From Halieaceae bacterium UBA6060 (GTDB taxonomy: Bacteria > Pseudomonadota > Gammaproteobacteria > Pseudomonadales > Halieaceae): a stretch of 40,709 nt of DNA. The translations under genes were made by a program, and so were the position numbers. The notes beneath the pieces were generated by a model. The model was not told the origin of the DNA. It did no database searches and was given only the letters and a program-made list of their open reading frames with translations. Positions 16,124-24,209 of the stretch are shown here, in pieces (within the stretch, counting starts at the first letter, position 1; each line of letters starts with the position of its first letter). The DNA lies in contig DIYG01000111.1 in NCBI GenBank assembly GCA_002428935.1, positions 3,625 to 44,333 of the forward strand. The letters are read 5' to 3'.

Positions 16124-16729
16124 TTACGCTTCCGCTTTATCCTGCAGGTTCAGCAAACAAAGCCCCAGCAGTATTGTCGCCAAGACGCCGGAGCCACCGG
16201 CAAGGGGTAAGTCCCCAAAGACATCTCGACCCGCAGCCATGGACGCCGTGTTACTCACTAGTGCTACCAGGCCAACAGCGGCGCTCAGTCCACCCATGAG
16301 TTGAGATCCCGCGCTAAGGCGAGCCATCCCGAAAACGATCAGGGCGAGAGCCAGGAGAATTTTTGCGCCGTTATAGACCATGAATGAGAACGCTACGACG
16401 GAACGTGCGGCCGGGGTCAGGGCTTCTAGATTGCCGGCGGCCTCAAAAAACGGACCGAACATGGTGAGACCAACGCCTACCTGCACCACATTGAGCACAG
16501 ATGCGGCGGTAATTGCTGACCAGGCCAGGTGATGACGGTTGGTTTGTACCAGGGCTGATCCGGCGAACGCGGCCATCATCACAAAAAGAAATCCCTCGGT
16601 ACCCCAGAGGAGTTGGCGGGGAACATCCGCCTCAGACATATAAAGAGCGGTATAGATCGCTTGGGTAACCGCCGCGACCAAGAGCAAGATCCCCGTGATC
16701 TGTGCTGTGCGTTTGAAATCGAATTCCAT
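16124..16729 (-). CDS. polytopic membrane protein of unknown function
   Basis: 201-residue inner-membrane protein with about six hydrophobic segments separated by short loops (from residue 10 to about 195), starting MEFDFKRTAQITGILLL and ending in a short acidic tail. The arrangement resembles DUF4386-type proteins, but I cannot assign it. ATG at 16729. It lies 51 bases upstream of the YcaQ-like gene on the same strand and could be cotranscribed with it. The 254 bases between it and the DUF1254 gene show nothing I can name. Confidence 0.7.
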   Translation of the reverse strand: MEFDFKRTAQITGILLLVAAVTQAIYTALYMSEADVPRQLLWGTEGFLFVMMAAFAGSALVQTNRHHLAWSAITAASVLNVVQVGVGLTMFGPFFEAAGNLEALTPAARSVVAFSFMVYNGAKILLALALIVFGMARLSAGSQLMGGLSAAVGLVALVSNTASMAAGRDVFGDLPLAGGSGVLATILLGLCLLNLQDKAEA

Positions 16730-16983
16730 TACTTATCTGCCTATGTGCTTATTTGCTAGTCATCAAACCACAATCATCTTTCCAAGTCATACCGGGCTGG
16801 CTGTAAAAAACAGGCCGTAAAACGCGGTTAGATGGCGGTGCGGTATTCATGGACAGCTAGCACGGATCAAAAGTTCACGGGTGTTTCAAACGCGCGGGGT
16901 TTACGGCTTTGTTCTTTGCCAGGCCGTCTGTAGGACATCGTGCTGCAGCGCGCATTTTGCGGTACAGCTTTGAAGCGGGGAGG

Positions 16984-18027
16984 TTAGCGGCGGATTTCGG
17001 GTTCGGGAAACACCCATTCCCCATCAATTAGTTGCTGATGAGGCTGATACATTCGCACTGTGTAGTTCCAGCCCTCCATTATCGGTAGGAAGTTTGAGGC
17101 TTCAGGATCACCGCCAAAGTGAATGGTAAAGCTCCCGTCATCATTCGGGGCGGCGGTAACGCTGTTAAGGCTATAGGCGCCATACGGGTTTCTCTCGTAG
17201 AAACCGTCTTTGTTGTATACCGAGACGGACCAAAATGCGTCTACAGGAACATCAGCAGGGATGTTCAGGATGTACGGAGTGCTTCCATCATTGTGTTGGG
17301 GCGACCACTGCGCATACATCGCCCCCTTCTCTGGACTTCCTCCCCAACCGTATGCCGCTCCTAGGAGATGCTTGATAGGGTCCAGTTCTTCTTTTTTGCC
17401 GAAGTAACCGTTGAAGTTGGTAATGGTTTTGAGGGCGACCTTGTTCAAAGCGTCGCGCATCTCTACTCGCGATGTTTGATCCCACGCCGGTAGCTCTAGT
17501 ACACCAGGCTGCGTCTGCTCTACGGCAAGCGCGTCCTGAAGTCTGCGCGCAACAGCGATGTCCGCAGGATCGCTGGCATCCATAAATGTTCTGACGAGAA
17601 TCCAGGCGTAGCGAGTTCCCATCATTTCTTGGGTTACGGTGAATGATCCAGAGTCGTGAATCGTGTCTAGGGCCGAGTGGTCTTGACTCACCATCATTAA
17701 CGACTGATAGCGACCCTGAGTCTCGGGTTTATGGATTGTTAGGGGGGCGGTGAGGTCGGCGACGAGAAATGAATAGAGCGTGTCCCGATTGCCGCGAATC
17801 GTTGGCTGCCCCTCAGCGTCCACAGGGTAGGGGTCGCGAAAATGGACGAACTTTCCAAGCCCGCCCGCACGTTTCGCATAGGTGGCCATTTGGAAATCAC
17901 TTTCGGCGCGAACAAAATTCAGCGCCGTCACCTTGATGGGTTCCGCAGGAAAGGATAGCGATGACACCGTCAATCCAAACACGAAGGAAGCAAGGACTGC
18001 GTAACGAGATTTGTTATCGATGCCCAT
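16984..18027 (-). CDS. exported DUF1254/DUF1214 domain protein
   Basis: 347-residue protein with an N-terminal hydrophobic signal-like segment (residues 10-27) and the two-part DUF1254-DUF1214 layout. GNRDTLYSFLVADLTAP near residues 77-93 belongs to the first part; VPVDAFWSVSVYNKDGF and NPYGAYSLNS around residues 260-290 are the C-terminal DUF1214 signature. Function is unknown; the family is widespread in periplasm or outer envelope of marine and soil bacteria. It follows the TonB receptor on the same strand, with a strong intrinsic terminator between them ending 16 bases before the ATG. A GAGA Shine-Dalgarno lies in that short leader. An uptake or handling role is inferred from location only. 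Confidence 0.85.
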   Translation of the reverse strand: MGIDNKSRYAVLASFVFGLTVSSLSFPAEPIKVTALNFVRAESDFQMATYAKRAGGLGKFVHFRDPYPVDAEGQPTIRGNRDTLYSFLVADLTAPLTIHKPETQGRYQSLMMVSQDHSALDTIHDSGSFTVTQEMMGTRYAWILVRTFMDASDPADIAVARRLQDALAVEQTQPGVLELPAWDQTSRVEMRDALNKVALKTITNFNGYFGKKEELDPIKHLLGAAYGWGGSPEKGAMYAQWSPQHNDGSTPYILNIPADVPVDAFWSVSVYNKDGFYERNPYGAYSLNSVTAAPNDDGSFTIHFGGDPEASNFLPIMEGWNYTVRMYQPHQQLIDGEWVFPEPEIRR

Positions 18028-18043
18028 TAGAGAATCTCACGCC

Positions 18044-18084
18044 AAAAAAAGGGGGTGTGGATCAGCTTAACCCGCCACACCCCC
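18044..18084 (-). terminator. Rho-independent terminator between receptor and DUF1254 gene
   Basis: On the minus strand GGGGGTGTGG (18084-18075) pairs perfectly with CCACACCCCC (18060-18051) around a 14-base loop, followed by seven Ts (18050-18044). It lies 16 bases past the receptor stop and 16 bases before the DUF1254 ATG. Confidence 0.93.
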
Positions 18085-18100
18085 AAGCGAAGACCGGGAT

Positions 18101-20614
18101 TTAGAAGTTGTACCGGGCTTGAAGCCCGAGAATGCGGGGTTCTTCGACAAAACCCGCAAACAAACCCGCGGAGAGTGGTGAGTCGACTATTTTCGTGTAA
18201 GAGGTTTCATCGGTTAGGTTTCGACCATACAGGGCCACCTCCCATGTTCCGTCGTAGGAGCCGATGCCGATCCGCGCATTGATCTTCACGTAGCTGTCCT
18301 GAAGAGAGTTGGGATCCAGATCATCGTCTACGAAGTATTCGTCTTTGTAGGTGGCCTGGGCGTTTAAGGTAAACAGCAGATTGTTGCCCAGGGCTCGTGC
18401 GTAGTCCGCATACATATTGCCGCTCCACTCAGGAGCGTTGGGGCCGCGTTCTCCCGTTAGGTCTTGGGTACAACTTCCGCCCACTTCCGCAACTTGATAG
18501 ATAGTGCAACCAGCTCCCTGAAAGTCGTCGAACTCGGAGTCCAGATACGATATGGAACCGCCAACTTCTAGATCTTGGGTGAGGGCGATTTGCGTTTCAA
18601 ATTCCACACCTTGGCTGGTCATTTCAGCCGCGTTTCCCACAATGAAGCTCGTCCCACGGAATGAAGTCACTTGTAGATCGCTTATCTCCGTATGGAAAAG
18701 GGTGGCGCTTAAACGCGCCCGGCCATCCCAGGTGGTGGTCTTGATCCCCAGTTCCCAGGCTTTCGCTTGCTCATCTTCAAACTCGGTGCCAGGCCCGGGT
18801 GAGCCATCGGGATTTGCGGAGTCTGCCGTTGAGTTGAATCCACCGGACTTATAGCCCTCAACGTATGAGACGTAGGCCATGGTGTCGTCTGTAGGCAACC
18901 ATCGTAGCCGGACCGATGGATCGAAATGGGTCTCTTCTCGCTCCAGGTCTTGGTCGTGCGGATAGGCCCCGAACAGAGACCAGGCAGCACCAACAAGGGC
19001 TGTGTTCTGCGGGTCCAGGGCGCCCGTTGGGGAACCATCGGGATTGAGAACTACCACCTCTTCGTTGGGTGCGCCTATACCCATGGTTACCTGCTTGTGC
19101 GTTTCCTTGGAGTCCTCCGAGTAACGACCGCCGATATCTAACGATAGGGTGTCGCTGAGATCGAAGGTAAATTCCAAAAACAACGCCAAAGTCTCGTTGT
19201 CATTGTCCAGGAATGAGTTCCGCCAGATGATGTCTTGTTCCGCACCGATTAGGGGGGCCGCTGCAGGGTTTTGCGCAGCAAACACCAAGCCATTCCAGAG
19301 GCTGTTAATACCAATGTCTGACAAGCTTAGACCTGGTGGGAATGACGGGTTGAGGGCCGCCGCTGGTAATGCTCCCCACACGCCGGCCAGTGTGCCGTCG
19401 ACAAAGGGTCTTGAGTTGATAGTCCCCTTTTGTATTTCGTAGTAGAGACCAGCTTGGAAATTGAAACGCCCATCGAAGTCGCTGGAGATACGAAACTCCT
19501 GACTGAAAAGCTCCAGCTCTTCATCGTCAAGGTTGTGAACGGCCTGCCCTGGATGAAAGTCCGTGTCGTGATCTTGAAAGGACTCAAAGTCCGTGTAGCC
19601 CGTCAGAGAGGTGAAAGTGTAGTCCCCCAGATCCCAGTCGATTTCGACGGAAGCGAGAAGTGACTCTGTTTCGTCGATATCCAGCGGGGTCCAAACGGGA
19701 TTGCCACTCCAGGATTCAAAGTCTTCGTTTTCCGCGCTGGGCCCGAAACCCGGAACAGCGAACGCAGCGATTGCACCGACCACATTAGTGATTGCTAGAT
19801 TGTTCTCACCGGCTTGGAACCCGGCTAGGAGCGATGGATCGACCGTCGGATGAGTCGTTTCCGTTCCTTCACCTCTTGTATCGGTGTACGACAGCTTACT
19901 CGTTACCGTGACCGTCTCTGAGGGAGCCCAGACGAGGGACAAGCGCGCCAGAGTATCTTCTTTTTGCGCAACGTCTTCGTTGAGAAAAACGTTTTCAACG
20001 TAACCGTCTGTGTCTTGGTAGCGTAGGGCGAGGCGAGCAGCAAGCTGGTCGGTCAGGTCGCCCGATAGCACCGCGGTCCCTCTCGTGGTGCCGAATTCCG
20101 GTTCGAAGTCGACGGTAGCCGACCCATTAAAGCCTTCCCCAAGACCCGGGGATGCGGTCTCTACCTTGATGGCGCCGGCAATGGTGTTCTTGCCAAAGAG
20201 CAGGCTCTGGGGGCCGCGCAACACCTCAACACGCTGTAGGTCAACCAATGACTGGGTGAACTGTCGGCTGCGTACTTGATAGATGCCATCAATGTACATG
20301 CCTGCGGATTGCTCAAAACCTCTATTCAGGCCTGATCCCACGCCACGGATGTAGATGCTACTGGTCTGCACGCCGCGGCCGAGTTGTAGGCCTGGAACGC
20401 GAGCCGCGAGCTGCTCCATGTTTGTAATCCCGGTGTTGTCCATGCTGCTTCCAGAGACAACTGATACCGCAAGGGGGGCGTCCATAAGACTCTCAGCTTT
20501 CTTGCGGGCCGTAACCGTGACTTCTTCGAGCAATACTTCCGAGGCGACAGAAGTTGAGCCCAACAGCACGATTTGAGCCGCCGCAACAGCGAGTGTTAGT
20601 TTTTGCTTATTCAT
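18101..20614 (-). CDS. TonB-dependent outer-membrane receptor
   Basis: 837-residue receptor with a signal peptide (to about residue 25, ASEV), a TonB-box-like LEEVTVTARKK, a plug domain with the IYIRGVGSG and VEVLRGPQSLLFGKNTIAGAI motifs, and a long beta-barrel ending in the outer-membrane signature LQARYNF. It would import a substrate across the outer membrane using TonB energy. Its location, divergent from the AraC regulator and dioxygenase genes, suggests an aromatic compound or derivative; specificity for iron or vitamin is not excluded. RBS AGGTG precedes the ATG, and a perfect TATAAT lies 20 bases upstream. ExbB/ExbD/TonB are not in the window. Confidence 0.95.
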   Translation of the reverse strand: MNKQKLTLAVAAAQIVLLGSTSVASEVLLEEVTVTARKKAESLMDAPLAVSVVSGSSMDNTGITNMEQLAARVPGLQLGRGVQTSSIYIRGVGSGLNRGFEQSAGMYIDGIYQVRSRQFTQSLVDLQRVEVLRGPQSLLFGKNTIAGAIKVETASPGLGEGFNGSATVDFEPEFGTTRGTAVLSGDLTDQLAARLALRYQDTDGYVENVFLNEDVAQKEDTLARLSLVWAPSETVTVTSKLSYTDTRGEGTETTHPTVDPSLLAGFQAGENNLAITNVVGAIAAFAVPGFGPSAENEDFESWSGNPVWTPLDIDETESLLASVEIDWDLGDYTFTSLTGYTDFESFQDHDTDFHPGQAVHNLDDEELELFSQEFRISSDFDGRFNFQAGLYYEIQKGTINSRPFVDGTLAGVWGALPAAALNPSFPPGLSLSDIGINSLWNGLVFAAQNPAAAPLIGAEQDIIWRNSFLDNDNETLALFLEFTFDLSDTLSLDIGGRYSEDSKETHKQVTMGIGAPNEEVVVLNPDGSPTGALDPQNTALVGAAWSLFGAYPHDQDLEREETHFDPSVRLRWLPTDDTMAYVSYVEGYKSGGFNSTADSANPDGSPGPGTEFEDEQAKAWELGIKTTTWDGRARLSATLFHTEISDLQVTSFRGTSFIVGNAAEMTSQGVEFETQIALTQDLEVGGSISYLDSEFDDFQGAGCTIYQVAEVGGSCTQDLTGERGPNAPEWSGNMYADYARALGNNLLFTLNAQATYKDEYFVDDDLDPNSLQDSYVKINARIGIGSYDGTWEVALYGRNLTDETSYTKIVDSPLSAGLFAGFVEEPRILGLQARYNF

Positions 20615-20634
20615 GTTTGAAACACCTGTGGCGA

Positions 20635-20640
20635 ATTATA
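20635..20640 (-). promoter_or_regulatory. -10 box of the TonB receptor gene
   Basis: A perfect TATAAT on the minus strand with no recognisable -35 at 16-18 bases. That pattern is typical of an activator-dependent promoter. Transcription would start near 20628 and leave a leader of about 14 bases containing the Shine-Dalgarno. Confidence 0.6.
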
Positions 20641-20712
20641 GTTAGCATCTACCCTGCGATGGGATGCAAAAATCGTATCGAGCCATTAGTAAGAGCAAGA
20701 CACCCTAGCCGC

Positions 20713-20732
20713 CGAAAAAATTGACTTATCGT
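20713..20732 (-). promoter_or_regulatory. candidate operator, site 1
   Basis: Minus-strand copy of the shared motif (ACGATAAGTCAATTTTTTCG). It shares 18 of 20 bases with site 2 (21778-21797) and 14 of 20 with site 3 (22741-22760). It sits about 85-105 bases upstream of the receptor start site and overlaps the -35 of the divergent AraC gene promoter, so a bound regulator could activate one and repress the other. Confidence 0.55.
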
Positions 20733-20749
20733 TCATCTCGGCATAGTTT
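20721..20749 (+). promoter_or_regulatory. probable promoter of the first AraC gene
   Basis: TTGACT (20721-20726), a 17-base spacer and a weak TAGTTT (20744-20749) precede the AraC ATG by 48 bases. The -35 is part of the shared motif site 1, consistent with autoregulation. Confidence 0.45.
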
Positions 20750-20797
20750 CGTGGTCGCTTTAAAAAGCAGCCATGGAACAATAAGAAACTAATAACG

Positions 20798-21718
20798 ATG
20801 AATATGGTGCAGCCGCTGGAGTATCCAGCTGTCAGCATGGAGGGTGTTTCCTACGGGGGAATCCCCGCCGGGGTGCCGGTGAATGTTTCGGTTCATCAAC
20901 CGGATTACACCTACCTTTACGTCGTGCGCGATGATCCCGTGGAACTGGTGGTACAAGATCCCGAGGAGGCTAAGACCTTAATCGTGCCCAAGGGCGGGAT
21001 CGTCTCCATAAGCGGTCTGATTCCTCATTTGATCCGCAGCGCAAACGCAGGTCGTGAACGCAAACAAGATCTCCGTGAGGTGCTGCAACCCTTGCCGCAG
21101 GTTGATCCCGGTCGTGTCGGACTGGTGGTCGGCCAGTTCTGCAACTCGGAATACGCTGTCGCCGGAGCGTATCTTGGCGTTCACCTGGTCACCGAAGCTA
21201 CGGCTCCTGAGGTGTATCGTCGCCTGTGGGAAACCCATCGATTCATTGAAGATGAGCTGCGAGATCCGATGGTGAACGCCGAAACGGCGGTACAGTTGCT
21301 GTCGGAAACCTTGTTGGTCTACGGCAACCGGCTTGTTCGAGATCGACGGTACGCAAAGAGCCTGCCTCTTCGCTCTGAACGGGATCGAAGCGTTGTTCAG
21401 GTCATGCTTGAGATAGGCCTGGACCCCTGCAAAGACTGGAACCTGAATTCCCTGGCGAGTCTCGCAGGAATGTCGCGCACGGCTTTCGCAGTAAGCTTTC
21501 GAAAACTCCTGGGAAAAACGCCCATGGAGCTCGTGTGGCAAACGCGATTGAGTCGTGCACTGTATCTACTGGAGCACACTCGCGAGTCCGTAGAGCAGAT
21601 AGCGCAGAACAGCGGCTACGGGTCTGCCGCTGCTTTTGTTCGAGCGTTCAAGAAAAAGCACGGCACTAGCCCCGCCCGCTGGAGGCGCGCGTCCAAAACC
21701 ATCGAGCATCGATTCTGA
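20798..21718 (+). CDS. AraC family transcriptional regulator (first copy)
   Basis: 306-residue regulator. The N-terminal part (to about residue 190) is a cupin-like effector domain with the SGLIPHLIRSA and IEDELRDP segments. The C-terminal part carries the two AraC helix-turn-helix motifs (LASLAGMSRTAFAVSFRKLLG and VEQIAQNSGYGSAAAFVRAFKKKHG), ending with the expected SPARWRR. It is a clear paralogue of the regulator at 26912-27835. It is divergent from the TonB receptor and upstream of the dioxygenase genes, so it probably controls the cluster in response to the aromatic substrate or an intermediate; that is inference. Two nearby ATGs (20798, 20804) are possible starts; the Shine-Dalgarno is weak. 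Confidence 0.92.
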   Translation: MNMVQPLEYPAVSMEGVSYGGIPAGVPVNVSVHQPDYTYLYVVRDDPVELVVQDPEEAKTLIVPKGGIVSISGLIPHLIRSANAGRERKQDLREVLQPLPQVDPGRVGLVVGQFCNSEYAVAGAYLGVHLVTEATAPEVYRRLWETHRFIEDELRDPMVNAETAVQLLSETLLVYGNRLVRDRRYAKSLPLRSERDRSVVQVMLEIGLDPCKDWNLNSLASLAGMSRTAFAVSFRKLLGKTPMELVWQTRLSRALYLLEHTRESVEQIAQNSGYGSAAAFVRAFKKKHGTSPARWRRASKTIEHRF

Positions 21719-21777
21719 TCACTCCTTAGCGCCCCGCCGATGGGCCTGGTCTTCGCAGCCCTCGTTCCGGGGGTTGT

Positions 21778-21797
21778 ACGCTGAGTCAATTTTTTCG
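21778..21797 (+). promoter_or_regulatory. candidate operator, site 2
   Basis: ACGCTGAGTCAATTTTTTCG on the plus strand, 168 bases before the dioxygenase beta-subunit ATG. It contains a 14-base exact match (AGTCAATTTTTTCG) to site 1. The 246-base gap between the AraC gene and the beta gene holds no other recognisable feature. Confidence 0.55.
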
Positions 21798-21964
21798 TTT
21801 GCGTTGGCGTATTCGGAGGGCAATCGCTGGGTTAGGCTCACAAAACATGTATTCGACAGCGAACGGATTAGCCAACGATCCGAGCTGCCGATCTGTGGAT
21901 ATAGCTACGCGAATTCGGCGTGCACCTGCGGGCGGAGACAGGTCAGATGTGTGAATACCAACTC

Positions 21965-22480
21965 ATGAGTACGCAAGATCGGATGCTGCTTCAGTTTGAG
22001 GTAGAAGAGTTCCTCAAGTATGAAGCCAGTCTATTGGATCAACGGCGTTACGAAGAGTGGCTAAAGCTCACGACGGACGACATACACTATTGGATGCCTG
22101 TTAGAAAAACCACGACGGCGGCCGACATCGAAAACGAATTCACCAAGCCTGGAGCGATGGCGTACTTCGATGACGACAAAGAGTTTCTTTCCATGCGTAT
22201 TCAAAGGCTTCTGGTCGATCGCGCGTGGGCGGAAGACCCGCCGTCTCGTACCCGCCACATGATATCCAACGTAAGGGTGATCCACTGCAGCTCGGACGAG
22301 GTCTCGGTAGAACTCAATTTTCATTTGTACCGAACCCGTCTCGATAGCGAGGAAGACCGTTGGATCGGTCGTCGCGAAGATGTTCTACGCAGAACCGACG
22401 ACTCCTTCATGCTCGCCCGCCGCCATATTTTTCTTGAGCAAACGGTGATCTTGTCTCAAAACATGAGCAGTATCTTTTAG
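21965..22480 (+). CDS. aromatic-ring-hydroxylating dioxygenase, beta subunit
   Basis: 171-residue small subunit of a Rieske non-heme iron dioxygenase, with the NTF2-like fold that holds the (alpha-beta)3 hexamer together. The FLKYEASLLDQRRYEEWLKL start, the DIHYWMPVR segment and the SRTRHMISNVRV and WIGRREDVLRR blocks are typical of BphA2/HcaF-type proteins. The ATG at 21965 is chosen; the frame reaches further upstream to 21920, but the added residues are not family-like. Unusually, it precedes the alpha gene and is separated from it by 355 noncoding bases. It has no catalytic residues of its own. Confidence 0.93.
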   Translation: MSTQDRMLLQFEVEEFLKYEASLLDQRRYEEWLKLTTDDIHYWMPVRKTTTAADIENEFTKPGAMAYFDDDKEFLSMRIQRLLVDRAWAEDPPSRTRHMISNVRVIHCSSDEVSVELNFHLYRTRLDSEEDRWIGRREDVLRRTDDSFMLARRHIFLEQTVILSQNMSSIF

Positions 22481-22835
22481 ACCAGAGCTGTAGCTTTAGA
22501 TGCTGGAACTCGGCACGTGTACAGTACGTCCCCTACAGATCGAAAAGATCGAGTAACCCGCTGAGCCGCTCCCCATAAGGCACGTCTGCATCTCCTCCGA
22601 GTCCAAAAGGGCTCAACAATCCACAGTGTTGCACCTGGCTCAAGTCTGTCGGAGCGAGGCCTGATTCTGTGCGAGGCAACTCGTCACTGAAACTCCATCG
22701 CTTTTGAACCGCTTCGGCGTAATGCCAATTCCCAGTGTGAACGCTAAATCAATATTGCAGTATGTCGCGGTAACGTATTGGCCGCCTGCTTTCCTTAGCC
22801 TGCATAGATAAGTTCATAGGCTGGAGAGGGTTATC
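22481..22835 (+). other. 355-base noncoding gap between dioxygenase subunits
   Basis: No coding frame or RNA gene is recognisable. The right end carries motif site 3 (22741-22760), a possible CATAGA -10 around 22804-22809, and the GGAGAGG Shine-Dalgarno of the alpha gene. The left 250 bases contain only scattered short inverted repeats such as CTCCGA...TCGGAG. I see no decayed ferredoxin gene in it by eye. Confidence 0.6.
22741..22760 (+). promoter_or_regulatory. candidate operator, site 3
   Basis: ACGCTAAATCAATATTGCAG, 76-95 bases before the dioxygenase alpha start. It matches the ACGMTRARTCAATWTT consensus at all 16 positions and shares 14 of 20 bases with each of the other two sites. The position suits an activator site upstream of a promoter near 22800. 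Confidence 0.5.
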
Positions 22836-24191
22836 GTGACCAGTGAAACGGACCAAATAATAAGTTCAAGTGAGTGGGTCGATACGAATCGTGCGGTCGT
22901 TGATCGCAATATATTTTCCAGTCGAGAGATCTATGAGGAAGAGCTCAAGCAGATCTTCGCACGCGCCTGGAACTTCATGTGCCACGAGTCGCAGATTCCA
23001 GAACCGGGCAGCTTCTTCATGAACTACATTGGTGAAGACCAGGTGGTTGCAGTTCGCGATAAGCAAAACCAGATTCATGTGCTGCTTAACAGCTGTCCCC
23101 ATCGAGGAAACACCATCTGCCGGGCAGACGACGGTAAAGTGCGGGCCTTTCTCTGCCCCTATCACGGATGGAACTTTGATCTCGATGGTTCTCTTAAAGG
23201 GATGCCCGGTATCAAGGATTTCTACCGCAATGATATCGACAAGTCCAAGTGGGGAATGGCTCGCGCCGCCCAGGTCGATTCTTACAAAGGTTTTGTGTTC
23301 GCTACCTTAGATCCGGATGCGCCTCCCCTTGATGAATATCTCGGTTGGGTGGGGCGATTGGGTATCGACATGATCGCCATGCGCGGTGAGATCGAGGTCG
23401 TAGATGGCATTCAAAAAAACCGCCTCCAGTGCAATTGGAAGTTGGCAGCAGACAATGTGTTCGACTGGTATCACCCTCGCATAAGTCATGGTTCCGCCCT
23501 GGAGATTGGCGTCATTCCTGAAGAGGTCCTTTCTCCCGATCAGCAGATGGTGATGTTGGGGAACTATGGTCACGCTATCAGCGGGCCATCGTTGACCGTC
23601 GAGCAAATGGCGGAGATCGATCAGGTGTTTGGCGGAGATAACCCGCCAGAGATTCAGAACTATCTCGACTATCAGGTGGCCTATCGCGCCAAACAAGAAG
23701 TTAAAGAGCAGATGGGTCAAGCAGGAGTTCGCAATATGGGACATCCCCATGTGTTCCCGAACTTCTGGATTGCCACCGTGGGCTCGCAAATAGGTTTGAG
23801 AATCCCCAAAGGCCCCCAGGAGACCGAGCTGTGGTGGTTCACTATCGTTCAAAGAGACATGCCCAAAAAGGCGCGTAAAAGCCTGCTGGATCTATGCACC
23901 CATATGTTTGGTCCTGCTGGCCTTTTAGAGCAAGACGATGGAGAAAACTGGAGTCACTCTACCAGGGGTGCGATTGGAGAGGTTGTAAGGCGGCGTCCGC
24001 TTAACTATTCCATGGGGCATGGAAAGGATCAGGTACAGACTGACGACTCGGGTCAGAGCTGGATTGAGACGGTTATCAATGAGCATGGTCAGCGGTGGCT
24101 GTATGAATCCTGGCAGGCCTGGATGAAGGCCGAATCCTGGGAGGAGTTAATGCGAGAGCACCCGTCGCCTCCCCAGGAGGGGGCCGTTTGA
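22836..24191 (+). CDS. aromatic-ring-hydroxylating dioxygenase, alpha subunit
   Basis: 451-residue catalytic large subunit of a biphenyl/phenylpropionate-type Rieske dioxygenase, which adds both atoms of O2 to an aromatic ring to give a cis-dihydrodiol. The Rieske cluster motif is intact (Cys87, His89, Cys107, His110; CxH-x17-CxxH). The mononuclear iron site is also intact: Asp210, His213 and His218 in the DWYHPRISH segment and the Asp of EQDDGENW near residue 367. GTG start with a GGAGAGG Shine-Dalgarno. It begins the alpha-BphB-BphC-BphD run. Substrate cannot be told from these motifs. A ferredoxin and a reductase are needed and are not in the window. Confidence 0.95.
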   Translation: MTSETDQIISSSEWVDTNRAVVDRNIFSSREIYEEELKQIFARAWNFMCHESQIPEPGSFFMNYIGEDQVVAVRDKQNQIHVLLNSCPHRGNTICRADDGKVRAFLCPYHGWNFDLDGSLKGMPGIKDFYRNDIDKSKWGMARAAQVDSYKGFVFATLDPDAPPLDEYLGWVGRLGIDMIAMRGEIEVVDGIQKNRLQCNWKLAADNVFDWYHPRISHGSALEIGVIPEEVLSPDQQMVMLGNYGHAISGPSLTVEQMAEIDQVFGGDNPPEIQNYLDYQVAYRAKQEVKEQMGQAGVRNMGHPHVFPNFWIATVGSQIGLRIPKGPQETELWWFTIVQRDMPKKARKSLLDLCTHMFGPAGLLEQDDGENWSHSTRGAIGEVVRRRPLNYSMGHGKDQVQTDDSGQSWIETVINEHGQRWLYESWQAWMKAESWEELMREHPSPPQEGAV

Positions 24192-24209
24192 TGAACGGAG
24201 CCGCTAGCC

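Noticed and set aside
21920..21964. Upstream extension of the dioxygenase beta subunit
   Set aside because: The extra 15 residues do not resemble the family; the ATG at 21965 gives the expected N-terminus.
22481..22740. Possible decayed ferredoxin gene in the alpha/beta gap
   Set aside because: Reading this stretch by eye I found no paired cysteine pattern or long frame, so there is no support for a relic.
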